A stretch of DNA of 64,000 nt, taken from Chrysoperla carnea. Its lineage: Eukaryota; Arthropoda; Insecta; Neuroptera; Chrysopidae. Positions 12,236 through 22,597 of this stretch are shown one piece after another. The stretch spans positions 7,986,983 through 8,050,982 of the forward strand of contig NC_058337.1 in NCBI RefSeq assembly GCF_905475395.1, in the 5' to 3' direction. The translations under genes were made by a program, and so were the position numbers. Numbering within the stretch: the stretch's first letter is position 1; every line of letters begins with the position of its first letter. The notes beneath the pieces were generated by a model, which was given only the letters and a program-made list of their open reading frames with translations, was not told where the DNA came from and did no database searches.

Positions 12236-13009
12236 TTGTATGTACGTACGTCCGTAGACATTTTTTCGTCGTCGATATCGCGCGAACAAAAAATTATATC
12301 GACTTCGTTGAGTTGTTGATCGATGCGTACTAAAGGCAATAAAATACGAAAAGAATTTTGTAACATTCGGTCGAGCGATTTCGAGTCGGGCGAGCTTTTT
12401 CTTAAATTTTATCCTGGTCTATATCGCGTGGCAACATGATCCGGAAAGAATTTCATCAATTTTATCAAGTTATTCGGTATCTTCACCGTCTTTCTGACTT
12501 TAATACTCGAATTTTGTTCATTTTTAGACCTTGTACTTATGGGTAACCTTTGGTTATTTATTATACCTAAATTTTGATCGGTAACCGAAACGCAAAAAGT
12601 TTGTGTGTGGTTCTTTTAACCAAAAGTGGGTTGCAATTGTTATACTCGCATGTACGTACAGAATACATATCACATACCAAACTTCTTGTTTACCTTACTA
12701 CATATGTATATATTACATATCTTATGTGCAGGCATGTGCTTTTTGCTTCATAACAAAGGGAAACGATCTTTTCTGTAATATTATTATTACATATGAAAAT
12801 GTAGGTTATAGAAACAATATATTTTATTATGAATAAACATATACATAAACAAAAGTATAATTGCCTTGCCTGACTTATGAGATTCATCTAATGGAAGGAA
12901 AAAATAAAGAAAATTTATAGTGTTTCTTGTTTTTCTCTTCTTCTTACAGTTGTTTAATTTAAAAAATTAATATTCTGCATACTCAAAATAACTGTATCGT
13001 CCTAATATA
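12233..13009. other. Spacer, no gene seen
   Basis: Includes a slightly GC-richer stretch (12240-12440) with 'TCGTCGTCGATATCGCGCGAAC', probably more of a repeat adjoining the microsatellite. No supported gene. Confidence 0.4.
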
Positions 13010-13150
13010 CAAGGTGTTCTGTTATTAACTGCAGATCGTCTGCCTACAGAATAAGCTCATAAAGACGAAGGAAAAAGTCATTTAACCATTTTGGATTTGA
13101 GCCCTAGTTTGGGCGCTACAGGTATGGCAAAAATTGATAAATTTGTTCAT
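13010..13150 (+). repeat. Half copy of the GGTGTTCTGTTATT MITE
   Basis: Begins 'AAGGTGTTCTGTTATTAACTGCAG', matching the left terminus of the element at 18046-18719, and shares 'GACGAA' plus 'TATGGCAA' spacing for roughly 130 bp. The right terminus was not found. Confidence 0.6.
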
Positions 13151-13685
13151 TTACTGACTATGATTCGATAACCAGCAGCCAATGATAATCAGTAGATATT
13201 ATTATATTTCATTTATTAATATTAAACTAAAGAAGGGATATGAACTGATTTCAATTGGATTATATCATTTTGAAAAAACATTTAAAAAAAGTATTTGATT
13301 AATTTGGTCAAATCCTACTTTTTTTATTTTTATTATATTTTTCCAAGAAAACATTAGATTATTAGTAAAAAAACAATTTACGTCATAAAAGGCGTTGTTT
13401 TAATTTAACGTAAATTAAAAATACGATAAAATTATAGACAAACAATCTGAAGAATGTAAAACTTTCTACGTTCTCTCTCCAACGATAATATTATAAATAG
13501 CTAGAAGTTTGTAATCATCTGCTTTGTACACCCCTATTAATAATTCGTACTTTTGCATTATTTCGATCATTCAAGGCTATATAGTATATAGGTATAAAAT
13601 ATAGGTTACTCATCAAACAAAAAATTCAAGGCTATATAGGTATAAAATATTGCTTACAGTCACAGCATAAATAATATATAATTAC
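13151..13685. other. Spacer, no gene seen
   Basis: AT-rich. A short direct repeat 'TTCAAGGCTATATA(GTATATA)GGTATAAAATAT' occurs near 13570-13600 and 13626-13650. Confidence 0.4.
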
Positions 13686-13840
13686 CGGTTAAGTGGCCGA
13701 GCTGTAAACGCACCATCACATTTATCTGTTCAACTACTTAGGCGAAGGTAGCGGGTTCGAATCCAGGCAGTGACATTCTGATTAATTATAATTAATGGGG
13801 CGGTAAATTTATCACAGTGCATCACTAAATAAAGATTAAA
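13686..13840 (+). repeat. tRNA-derived SINE, head
   Basis: Contains an A-box-like 'AAGTGGCCGAGCTGTAAACG' and a B-box 'GCGGGTTCGAATCCAGGCAG', the RNA polymerase III promoter pair of a tRNA head. This is followed by 'GACATTCTGATTAATTATAA' and 'TTAATGGGGCGGTAAATT', the family body. The 3' part resumes at about 14500 after an inserted MITE. It is not a functional tRNA: the flanks cannot form an acceptor stem. Confidence 0.75.
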
Positions 13841-14498
13841 AACAAGTGAAAACAAACAATTGACTGAGTTATTTGTTGAAATACCATGTATAGGCAGTGT
13901 TGATAACTCACATTTCACATTCCTACATATCTGACATATTTAACTAATATTCTCATATAATGCGCAAGTGTTGATGCGCATTCGTTTGTTTTTTTGACGT
14001 CACGTAAATAACAAAAGATATTCACTTTGATATTCCTATATTAATACAAACTATAAAATTTGCACCTAATTAACGCCCTCGTGAGTAAACAGTGATGTTT
14101 ACAAAAAAATGTTTCAAACAAAAGTTTTATATTTTTTTATAGGCTACATTTTTTACATTTAAACTTTTGTTCTATCTCTAACGGTTTACAAGATGGGTAC
14201 TACGGACCCATGACCCAATTGACCCATGTTGCTCATTTACGAACTTGACCTCACTTTTTACGTCCTAAGCACGCTGTAAAAATTTCAGCTTGATATCTCT
14301 TTTCGTTTTTGAGTAATCGTGTCCACAGACGGACGGACAGACGGACGGACGGACGGATGGACAACCGGAAATGGATTAATTAGGTGATTTTATGAACACC
14401 TATACCAATTTTTTTTTTGTAGCATCAATATTTTTAGGCGTTACAAACTTGGGACTAAACTTATAATACTATGTATATTTCATATATACATGGTATAA
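13841..14498 (+). mobile_element. ATACCATGTATA MITE, copy 1, nested in SINE
   Basis: Terminal inverted repeats ATACCATGTATA (13881-13892) and TATACATGGTAT (14485-14496) bound 616 bp. A conserved leader 'AACAAGTGAAAACAAACAATTGACTGAG' precedes the left TIR in several copies. Landmarks are 'ACGCCCTCGTGAGTAAACAGTGATG', 'TTCTATCTCTAACGGTTTACAAGATGGG', an ACGG tetranucleotide microsatellite (about 14330-14360) and 'GGAAATGGATTAATTAGGTGATTTTATGAACACCTAT'. Other copies: 25130-25372, 33295-33820, 39768-40335, 63519-63988. No coding capacity. Confidence 0.75.
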
Positions 14499-14575
14499 TA
14501 ATTATGTGGGTGGAATCTGTTTTAAACGTATACGTCTGAGGAACGTAGGTTAAACCCCATTACTACTTACATATA
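14499..14575 (+). repeat. SINE 3' tail, continued after inserted MITE
   Basis: 'TTATGTGGGTGGAATCTG' and 'CTGAGGAACGTAGGTTAAACCCCATTA' match the 3' portion of the SINE copies at 230-290 and 43085-43145. Together with 13686-13840 this shows the MITE jumped into an existing SINE. Confidence 0.65.
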
Positions 14576-15919
14576 TAATAGATAATTGCATATAAATTAT
14601 ATATTAATTCATATGACTAAGTTATCAAGATGATATGAAATACAATTCTTTTAGTTTATTTGAAAATAATAAATTATTAGCGGATAAGGATATCGAACCA
14701 ATCTAATGAATAAACAAAACCCAACACACAGGTCGCACTCCTGAGATATAAAAGGGGAGGTGTTCCGAGCCTAACCACTTAGAAGTTTAACACTCCCTTG
14801 GTAACTAACTCTCTGAACATAATCATCTTCAAAATGTAATCAAACGCATTAAAATAATTCATAAAAAGTTTCAATGTTAACAATAAAATTAATTAAAAAA
14901 GTATATAATTTCAAATAAAAGGAAGAAGAAAATTTTCTATTTTAAATAAAATAAATATCTAAGAAAATCTAATAATGATCAAAATATAAACAACCCGTGA
15001 AAATCAATAGCCATTTTATTGTAACGAATCAATCAAATTTAAAATATACAAAAATTAAGTAGAAGAAAAATTTAATTAAACATCACATTTTCTACACTCA
15101 TCAACGAAAGAACTTGCAATCTAACGGTTAATGGTTTTCCATTGAATATATTGGAAACGATCAAATCATAGAGTCGTTCATTTTCTAGCGACCGTATAGT
15201 AAAATATATTCGTAAAACAAGTTTTATCGTTTTAAGAAGGGATTTTTCTGGTTAACAAATTCGAGAATATACTTTGACCCACAATACATTAATAAAGTTT
15301 TGGCTTGTTGTATCCGTTTTTTAGTTATTGTTTTAACGGATATACAATATCAATAATATTTTTAATCGTTATACGTCTATAAACTTATATTACTATTTAT
15401 ATACATGAAATTCAGCCTTTAGGCATTAAGTTTTTGGTTGTTTTTGCCAAAATAATATCACAAACAAACACATTTATAAAACAATTTACTTTCATGACGA
15501 AAGTTTTTTTCACCATTTGATACCGTTTTAATGTATCCACTGTATACAAACGCATTATTCTTTGATTCTTTACGCAAGAATGAATAATGTTTTATGTTTT
15601 TTAAATTAATATGTATATCCTATATTTTTCTTACAAACAAAAAATAATTTCCACGGAAAAATTTTCAATAATAAAGCATATTTAAAAAAGAATTTTTCAC
15701 TTTGAAATCACTTTTCATAATTATACATTCCTACTAACCATGTACTTTCTCTGCCAACTCTTATTAACATTGTTTCTCTCTCATGTACCCTCTGTTACAC
15801 ATTTTCCCGATAAGTACATCTGAGTCAAAGAAATAAATAGATCAGTTTATTTTGTGCCTGGCAAATAGAATTATCTTCTGGTATAGATATAGTAGAGTGA
15901 AATTACGCCTTGTGTATGG
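14576..15919. other. AT-rich spacer, no gene seen
   Basis: No shared repeat or coding signal recognised across this stretch. Confidence 0.45.
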
Positions 15920-16310
15920 ATTAAAAGTTCGGGCAGCGAAACTTTGGGGTTTTTCTTTTCACATCAAAATAAAAAAAATAAAAATCAATTTTAATTTAAT
16001 GATATAGTGTTAGGTACCAAATGAAAGGGCGGAATTAGCACTTTTCAACTATATTGTAATACTTTATCACCCCGCCGACTACAAATAAACGCTCTAAAAC
16101 GAATGAAAACCAATAAATATTTTTACCTAAAATTTTTATAAGTAAAATCGTCACCACAGACGGGGGACCATCCTATGGAAAACTTAGAGGTCTCCGGATT
16201 ATAATGACGATTTTACTTAAAATTTTCTGATCACAATATTATTTTATTTTCATACTTTTTAGAGCATGATGTTGTAGCCGACGGGGTTTTAGTTTTATAG
16301 AATACGGATA
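15920..16310. repeat. Palindromic MITE-like element
   Basis: Centre near 16165: 'AAGTAAAATCGTCACCACAGACGGGGGACC' is mirrored by 'GGTCTCCGGATTATAATGACGATTTTACTT'. Outer arms 'CACCCCGCCGACTACAAATAAACGCTCTAAAA' and 'TTTTTAGAGCATGATGTTGTAGCCGACGGGGTTTTAG' also pair. A related palindrome with a CCCCCGACTGTAATGGCGATTTTAC core lies at 31740-32015. Confidence 0.65.
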
Positions 16311-16658
16311 TCTTACAATTTTCATTAGTCCAAATTTTCACACTTAAACAAATTTAGAATATTTAAACAATTAGGTAACTTTGTTATCTTATGTATGGAA
16401 TGTCTCTTTTTACAAAAAAAATTAATCATTCCAGGAAAAATAATTGCTTTTTTATGTATATAGTATTTATAAATTATCAGTTCAAGATTTTTATTAATGT
16501 TTGTTGCTACATAGTACTTTATCAATATAATTTATTATATTCGATTATTATTCCTCGATTTCGTATTGTTTATTAGTCACAGGCGTATTTCAAATTTCTT
16601 TTAATAATTTACATACGAATAACAATTTTTTTAAAAATATCATTTACCTTAATTCGAA

Positions 16659-16664
16659 TATAAG
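16659..16664 (+). promoter_or_regulatory. Possible TATA box of the S1 protease gene
   Basis: TATAAG lies 48 bp before the proposed protease start codon, which would give a short 5' UTR. Position only; AT-rich context makes chance occurrence likely. Confidence 0.25.
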
Positions 16665-16711
16665 GCTTGCAAAAATAACTTTAAGTTTAAGTGGTTTAAA
16701 ACTTGCTATCC

Positions 16712-16760
16712 ATGATGTATTTTTTTAAAGTATGGCTTACTATTGCCTGTGCTTTTTCAT
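16712..16760 (+). CDS. S1 protease exon 1 (signal peptide)
   Basis: Starts at the first of two adjacent ATG codons, encodes MMYFFKVWLTIACAFS and the first base of Tyr17, and ends at donor GTAAGTAAAA (phase 1). Chosen because phase, hydrophobicity and position all fit exon 2; no alternative upstream start was seen. Confidence 0.75.
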
Positions 16761-19677
16761 GTAAGTAAAATACTGAACATCTAATACACAGTTCGCTTTT
16801 TACGGAAATTTAATATAACATTTAGAAAAAAGTTATTGAAGTGATTTCATTTAGTTACTTTGAAGCGATCCAAGAAAAGCAATGAATTTGTATACGTATG
16901 TAACTTGTCGAATCAATCGCTTTCTTTTGCATTAGTGACTACAGTGACACTCAATAAAAAATTAGTTATTTATTGTTAAAAATGGTTCTAGCAAATATCC
17001 GAACCAAATTTCATTACAGTCTAAGTGGATCATATATTTGCATCTTACCTGTATTCTAGTGCAACATATTTCATTTATTTATCCGAATTAAATGCATGCG
17101 AATGTGAATTTGAATGCGACATATGAATTCTCTTATCTACCGCTGATAATTAATACACTAAACGGTTGTACATTATACCAATACTAGAGTGATACCCACC
17201 CACTTCGCTGGGTTTAAAAGTAAAGATTGCTCTCGCTTATTTTTTTAAATGTATAATAGTCATAATTAATCGTTGAGTATATCAGAAAAGATGGCCGTGA
17301 AATATTTTATATTGACTATATTTACATAAATCTGTTATTTATGGTAATTTCTAAATAAAATTGATTTTTATTTATTTATTTTTTATTGATATTTCTTTAT
17401 AAATTAAATCTCATGTGTTATTTTGAAGTATGAGCTATATTGCTGTACATTTTCATTAAAAACCATTCGCTAGTTTTAGCGTGAAAGCATAACAAACAAA
17501 CAAACAAACAAACATGGTTACTTTCGCATTTATAATATATAGAGAAGAGATATTTGTAACGAAATAAATAATTAATTATTTTTAGATGTGAAAAGTACAC
17601 CATTTTCATCGCGAATTATCAATGGTAAGCAATCAAAAGAACCTCATCCATGGGTAGCTAGAGTAGTAGTCAGTGACAAAAATACACCTAAAGGTAGAGC
17701 TATAAGTACTGATTGTGGCGGCAGTTTAATTGAGACAAAATGGGTTCTGACTGCAAAACATTGTTTGTTGAATAATGAGACTAAAGAATATAGTAACGTA
17801 AGTATTTTATACTTTAAGTACACTTTTTTCATGTCGTCAACTCCATATGTGGATATACATTTAGTTTAAGTGAATTTTATGGTGTGCGAAAATATAAAAA
17901 TATGGAAATAATCGGATTTACTTCGAATAATCCGAATAGTTGTTTTATAAATAGGGACCCATTTTTTCATTGGTACTCACTTATATGACAGGTTGGATCT
18001 CATTATTTATGGACTGCCATTCAAAATTTAAATATATAAATACAGGGTGTTCTGTTATTAACTGCAGAACGCCTCACTGTCGTAAGAAACTGACCAAGAC
18101 GAACAAAAAAGCTCTTTACCAAATTTCGATCTGAGGCTTAATTTGCGAGATATGGCAATGGTATAAATCAAAACCAAAATAGGAGTAACCAAAAAATTTA
18201 ACCATTCACAATGTCAGTAAACCTGATGGGCATACACTATCTTATATGGAAGGGACAATTAAAAACTATAAAATTTAATTGGACAATAAAAATCCAATAC
18301 AATTGCAATTTAGTATCTTTATTTTTCGCATTTATTTATTTAATAGTCTCTCTTGTTGTTCGATTACTATTTTTTTGTTATTATTTCCGAGAAAATGAAA
18401 AGTATTTGTTAAGACACACCTCTCATAATATACCAGGAGCCAGTATTTGAGTATGCAAAATGTAAATTTAATGTTGTTCAATAAAGTTTATAGATTAATA
18501 TTCCGAATGTTTCCAGAATCTGCATCGGTCCAATTTTTGTACACCCCCCCCCCCTTCACAGAAACAGGCAAATGTTAATTTTCTGCACCAACAAGAATAC
18601 GTTTTTTGGGTCCTTTCACGGAAAAGAAGTCCGTTGTGAAAATTTTACCATTTTCAAGTTATTGATAGTTAAATTTTTGAGCTTATCAAAATCTTCTGCA
18701 GTCAATAACAGAACACCCATATATATATATCAAATCTTGACAAGTGTAGCGTAGTGCGTACGATTTTTTATTTTTCGAGAAAATGTTTTAATTTTTTGTA
18801 GAATTTTTTCCTCTTTAAAAGTCAATAGAAACAGTAATAAATAGCTTATTAAAGAGAATTGAAAAAAATACCCTCACACCAAGATTCGAACCCGGACCAC
18901 TTGAAATCATGCCAAGCACCTTCGCCAATTCGGACAAGGGAGTTAAATATTTGCAAATCATCGAATGATTTTTAATTTTTGTTTATTAGTCAATATTTAC
19001 TCATTTATTTACTATTTGTGTTTTTGTTTACTATACTTATGTATGCAATTTTTATTTATCGTCAAAGTCTTTACGATGGAATGAAATTACACTCTGTGTC
19101 TTGAGCTCGTATGACCGAATTGACTAAAGCGCTTAATGAAATAATTATTTTTTAGAATTATGAAGTGAGCTTAGGCAGCAATGCCTGGACTTCTGGTCAA
19201 TTCATAAAAGTCGTACAACATTTCTTCTATTCTAAAGAAAATCATATAGATAACGATTTAGCTTTGTTGCTCTTAGAAGAAAAACCTAAAGATGTTGATC
19301 CAATACCGATACGACTTCATGATTATGAAAATTATGGTGGCGAATTAGCAACTATTTATGGATGGGGTCGTACAGATCCAAAAGTAGATTCAGTAGAGAT
19401 TAACCTAAGGGAAACTAAAGTAAAGTTGAATGACGAAAATGAATGTCCACAAGATGTTGTATGCTTCGATCCAACTAAAACGAATACAAACTCATGCGTA
19501 GGTGACAGCGGTGGACCAATGACCATTGAAATTCTAGGAGTAGAAACTCTTATTGGAGTAACTCATGTTGGATCAGTTGTAAACGGGGTAGAGTGTTCTG
19601 GAACATTTAGTTCTTACACTAAGACATTCTATAAACCATATGCTAAATGGATAGCAAAAACTATGTTAGAAAATTAG
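16712..19677 (+). CDS. Secreted S1 (chymotrypsin-fold) serine protease, 3 exons, complete
   Basis: Joining 16712-16760, 17586-17797 and 19156-19677 gives a 783-bp frame coding 260 aa. Both introns have GT-AG ends (donors GTAAGT; acceptors TTTTTAG) and phases match (1, then 0). Residues 1-16 are a hydrophobic signal peptide; a very short propeptide ends at Arg26 before IINGK, the usual activation cleavage site. The triad is His75 (TAKHC, not the usual TAAHC), Asp121 (DNDLALL) and Ser205 (GDSGGP). Six cysteines suit three disulfides: 60-76, 184-190, 201-234. The residue six before the catalytic Ser (chymotrypsin 189, pocket base) is Asn199, not the Asp of trypsins, so trypsin-like specificity is not expected. 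The 168-182 loop is shortened (C-PQDVV-C). No CLIP domain. Likely secreted digestive, salivary or haemolymph protease; the exact role cannot be read from sequence. Confidence 0.88.
17190..17560 (+). mobile_element. Short retroposon-like insertion in protease intron 1
   Basis: Opens 'CCCACCCACTTCGCTGGGTTTAAAAG' and closes with '(C)GCTAGTTTTAGCGTGAAAGCATAACAAACAAACAAAC'. This opening/closing pair is widespread in insect non-LTR-derived repeats and is related to the elements at 27455-27940 and 30775-31265. It ends about 25 bp before exon 2 and contains no coding sequence. Confidence 0.6.
17586..17797 (+). CDS. S1 protease exon 2 (activation site, His of triad)
   Basis: Acceptor TTATTTTTAG precedes 17586; the exon finishes Tyr17 and runs to Asn87, ending at donor GTAAGTATT. 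Contains the SSR/IING activation site, the CGGS cysteine and the TAKHC histidine. Confidence 0.9.
18046..18719. mobile_element. GGTGTTCTGTTATT MITE in protease intron 2
   Basis: Left end 'GGTGTTCTGTTATTAACTGCAG' and right end 'CTGCAGTCAATAACAGAACACC' are inverted repeats of 22 bp with one mismatch; length about 674 bp. The body shows no transposase. A poly-C tract lies at 18543-18553. A half copy is at 13010-13150. Confidence 0.8.
18870..18960 (-). repeat. tRNA-like SINE fragment in protease intron 2
   Basis: On the minus strand the segment reads 'GAATTGGCGAAGGTGCTTGGCATG' and then the B-box-like 'GGTCCGGGTTCGAATCTTGG'. It resembles a tRNA head but is not foldable into a full tRNA from this reading. 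It differs from the SINE at 13.69 kb. Confidence 0.5.
19156..19677 (+). CDS. S1 protease exon 3 (Asp and Ser of triad, stop)
   Basis: Acceptor TTATTTTTTAG precedes 19156; the exon starts in phase 0 with Asn88 and ends MLEN-TAG. It contains DNDLALL, YGWGRT, NSCVGDSGGP and the C-terminal helix region KPYAKWIAKTM. Confidence 0.93.
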   Translation, partial: NYEVSLGSNAWTSGQFIKVVQHFFYSKENHIDNDLALLLLEEKPKDVDPIPIRLHDYENYGGELATIYGWGRTDPKVDSVEINLRETKVKLNDENECPQDVVCFDPTKTNTNSCVGDSGGPMTIEILGVETLIGVTHVGSVVNGVECSGTFSSYTKTFYKPYAKWIAKTMLEN

Positions 19678-19770
19678 TAAATAACAAAACAGTTATGTCT
19701 GAAAACAGGTACCGAATTAATTAATATACATGAAATAGCGAATTGTAAAAAATATAATATTTTTAAATAT

Positions 19771-19776
19771 AATAAA
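19771..19776 (+). terminator. Poly(A) signal of the S1 protease gene
   Basis: AATAAA 94 bases after the protease stop codon, the first canonical signal downstream. Confidence 0.55.
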
Positions 19777-19879
19777 TTTATGGCACATCACTTTTAATTT
19801 TATTACCCCGACTATAATATGGCATCTATGACTAAATTTTACACCTGTCAAAGATCGGATAGTAATTCTTATAGACAAC

Positions 19880-20400
19880 GTCGATACCTAGACGTACCGA
19901 CCTCCAGGTGCGCTCGGAATCTTTTTTATCTTAATAATCGCAATTAGCGACCTCAAAAACCCCCGGGTAACAACCTCAGGACTTTTTATACACAATTCGA
20001 GAAAAATGATTGAATAATTTACGAAAAATATATATTATATAAAATTGATCGTTTTGAAAACGGCTAAAAATATCGAAATTTTTTCACTCTACATTTTTTT
20101 GAACAACCAACAACTTTTATTGAAATTTTTTTTTATAATTTCATTCAGTTTCAAGATTTTGCTATTAGCATATCAATATATATATTTAGTCGTTTTTCCC
20201 GATTTTGGGACCAATAGCTGTAGATATCAAAATTTTTGATAACATTTTTTTACGGGAAACATTTCCGACAATTTTTGTTTGAAACTTCATAAAGTTGATG
20301 GTTTCCGACATATTGGCTTAAAATCGATTTTTTATGTATACATAGTGTTAATTAACGCAACCCCAGCACTTTCGAGACTTAGACTAGATGCCAAAAACTT
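19880..20400 (+). repeat. Dispersed repeat E, copy 1
   Basis: Shares 'ACCTCCAGGTGCGCTC(G/T)GAATC', 'AATTGATCG(T/G)TTTGAAA', 'TTTTTGTTTGAAACTTCATAAAGTTGATGGTTTCC' and 'GTATACATAG(T/C)GTTAATTAACGCAACCC' with 47620-48090 (same strand) and 46960-47480 (opposite strand). Open frames 20045-20239 and 20279-20503 fall in this repeat and are not host genes. Confidence 0.7.
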
Positions 20401-21369
20401 CATGAAATTGCTTTTTTCAGTTATTTTAAACGGCCTAGTTGAATATGATGCTATGACATCATTTTTAAAAATAATCTATCAAATTACGGGCACTTCAAAT
20501 TAATGAAAATACTTTTGATCATAATTAAAAGTAGAAATCATGTTTTCCAGTTATAGTTTTTTACTTATCTTGATAGCCTATATTTGTGATTCTTCTTTTT
20601 ATGTTATTGAGTAAGAGCAAGACATCGATCATATGAAATACCTCGAAAGTTTATATTTTAATTTTGTCAATAAAAATTTATCAAAAATTTGACATATTGT
20701 ATAACATATATAATAATATTTGTTTACATACATAGTTTAATGTATACACAGAAAGCTGAGATGAAAAATAGTTCAAAGTTTTATCTAATTTTCTTGTGAA
20801 TGTAAAGGCTGATCAAATAAAAGTTATATTTTAATTTGAAATGAAAAGCAAACGACATCAGTAAGATTTTTTTAGATATGAGTTCATGGCATTTGGATTA
20901 ATTTTTCAGTATAAAATCCCAATTGAAATTTACAACATAGTCCCCTCAAATTGAGTGAAAATCTTAGAAATTTAAAGATAGCAATGCCGCCCTTGCCAAG
21001 TTTTAATTTTTTACTTTGAAAAAAATTGTATGTTCGCAAAAAAATAAAAACAGTGAATTCGGATAAATCAGTAATTTTAACACAGCTTTTTGAAACAACG
21101 AAAGTTTTTGAAGTTATACGCACTATAACTATGGACTGAGGTATTTGTTTCCCCTAATCCCTAAAACACATTGTTTTTTAATAAGTTCTAAAAACGTATG
21201 GAAAAAATTGAAAATTAATACAGATTTTTTCGATACTACGAACAATTGGAAAAAAAACAAAATATACAGATCGATGGGAAAGGTTACACTTACTAACTTA
21301 AAATTTCTATAAATTTACTCTTAAAAGCATAGTTTGCATGCGAAAAATTACATATGAATGCAGAATTTT
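20401..21369. other. Spacer, no gene seen
   Basis: AT-rich sequence with no recognised features. Confidence 0.4.
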
Positions 21370-22135
21370 CAAAAACTTTTGACTCCGTTTAGCTTTAAGA
21401 ACGAGCTCAGATACAGTCGCTCCTTGAAGATCATCGTAATCGCGATGAAGCGCAAGGCTATGCTGTTCTTTTATCTTGTCGCATGTACCCCTCCATTGAT
21501 CTCTAATTCTCTTGCCTCCGATTAACTGTACTGAAGTCTGATACAGGAAGCTTTATCATCGTTGCCAAAAATAAAGTGATAGCTACTCTAACACACCAAA
21601 AGTATGTATGTAAGCAAGTTTTCTCCGCCGCTATGTGCAGAGCGCGCAAATACTTGCTTGTACATCGACACTATACTGTCACAACTACGAAACTAGAGGA
21701 GACTCAAACTCCCTTGCGTAGCCAAAGTATTCGTTTGAAAAAATTTAAGAATCTGTTATCAAATTATTCTGCTTAATTCCGGCATGGACTCGTAAACGTC
21801 GTTTTCCAAAGTACAAAACCTTGATTTATCAATCAAACCATCGACGAACATCTCACAATCATTAGCAGTCTGCTCGAGGTGGATAGCTTAGTCTATGTTG
21901 CAATGTGTCCCTTTCCGCTTCGCGTAAGTCGGCTGAGACGGTTGAGGACAAAACACAAAGCGCATAGAACAAAATCGCTTCAATTTGATACCTCTCCGAC
22001 TTCCTTCTTTTTACCCCCTTATTACTAACGAACTTAAAAAATTCACAAACAACGAGTGGACGAGAACAAGATAAGAAAAAGTGGAGTGAGATGGAGGAGG
22101 CTTATACTCTTCGAGAGGTCGAAAAAAATTAACGT
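21370..22135. other. Higher-GC stretch of unknown nature
   Basis: Base composition is visibly less AT-rich than the flanks, with segments such as 'GCCGCTATGTGCAGAGCGCGCAAATAC' and 'CTTTCCGCTTCGCGTAAGTCGGCTGAGACGG'. The longest frame (21576-21776, 66 codons) shows no domain. It could be a decayed gene piece, a structured non-coding element or a foreign repeat. Confidence 0.35.
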
Positions 22136-22597
22136 TTAATACCATAAATTAAAGACTTAGGCGTGAAAATCATTTTGTACGACAAACATATTTTTATAGT
22201 GGAAACATTTATATTTATTTCAATAATCAGCTTCAAAGTGCATTGTGCCTAATTATCCCGTAATATGGTACATTTACCTTACTTGTGATAAAAATACATA
22301 AACCGACCACATATGTCCTTATAAATATCATGTATCTTCTTTACAAAAACAAACAAATGCCATAATACTATCTGTCAGGTTACCAAAAATATTAAAATTA
22401 ATATAACTTTTAATGTACGTTTTTATGACTCTTGTTTTTGAAGAGGATATTTTAGTTAGGCTGGTCGGTAGGTATATGGAACCCAATATCTAATTAATAA
22501 ATTTATAAACAAAATGTGAAATTTATTCAAGAACGTGTACGAAAAATATACTATCAAATAATATATTTTGAAATTAAACAACAGCAGTGTAGTACAA
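22136..22597. other. Spacer, no gene seen
   Basis: AT-rich; nothing recognised. Confidence 0.4.

Noticed and set aside
12169..12366. Minus-strand ORF with a His-Thr run
   Set aside because: Created by the (GT)n microsatellite.
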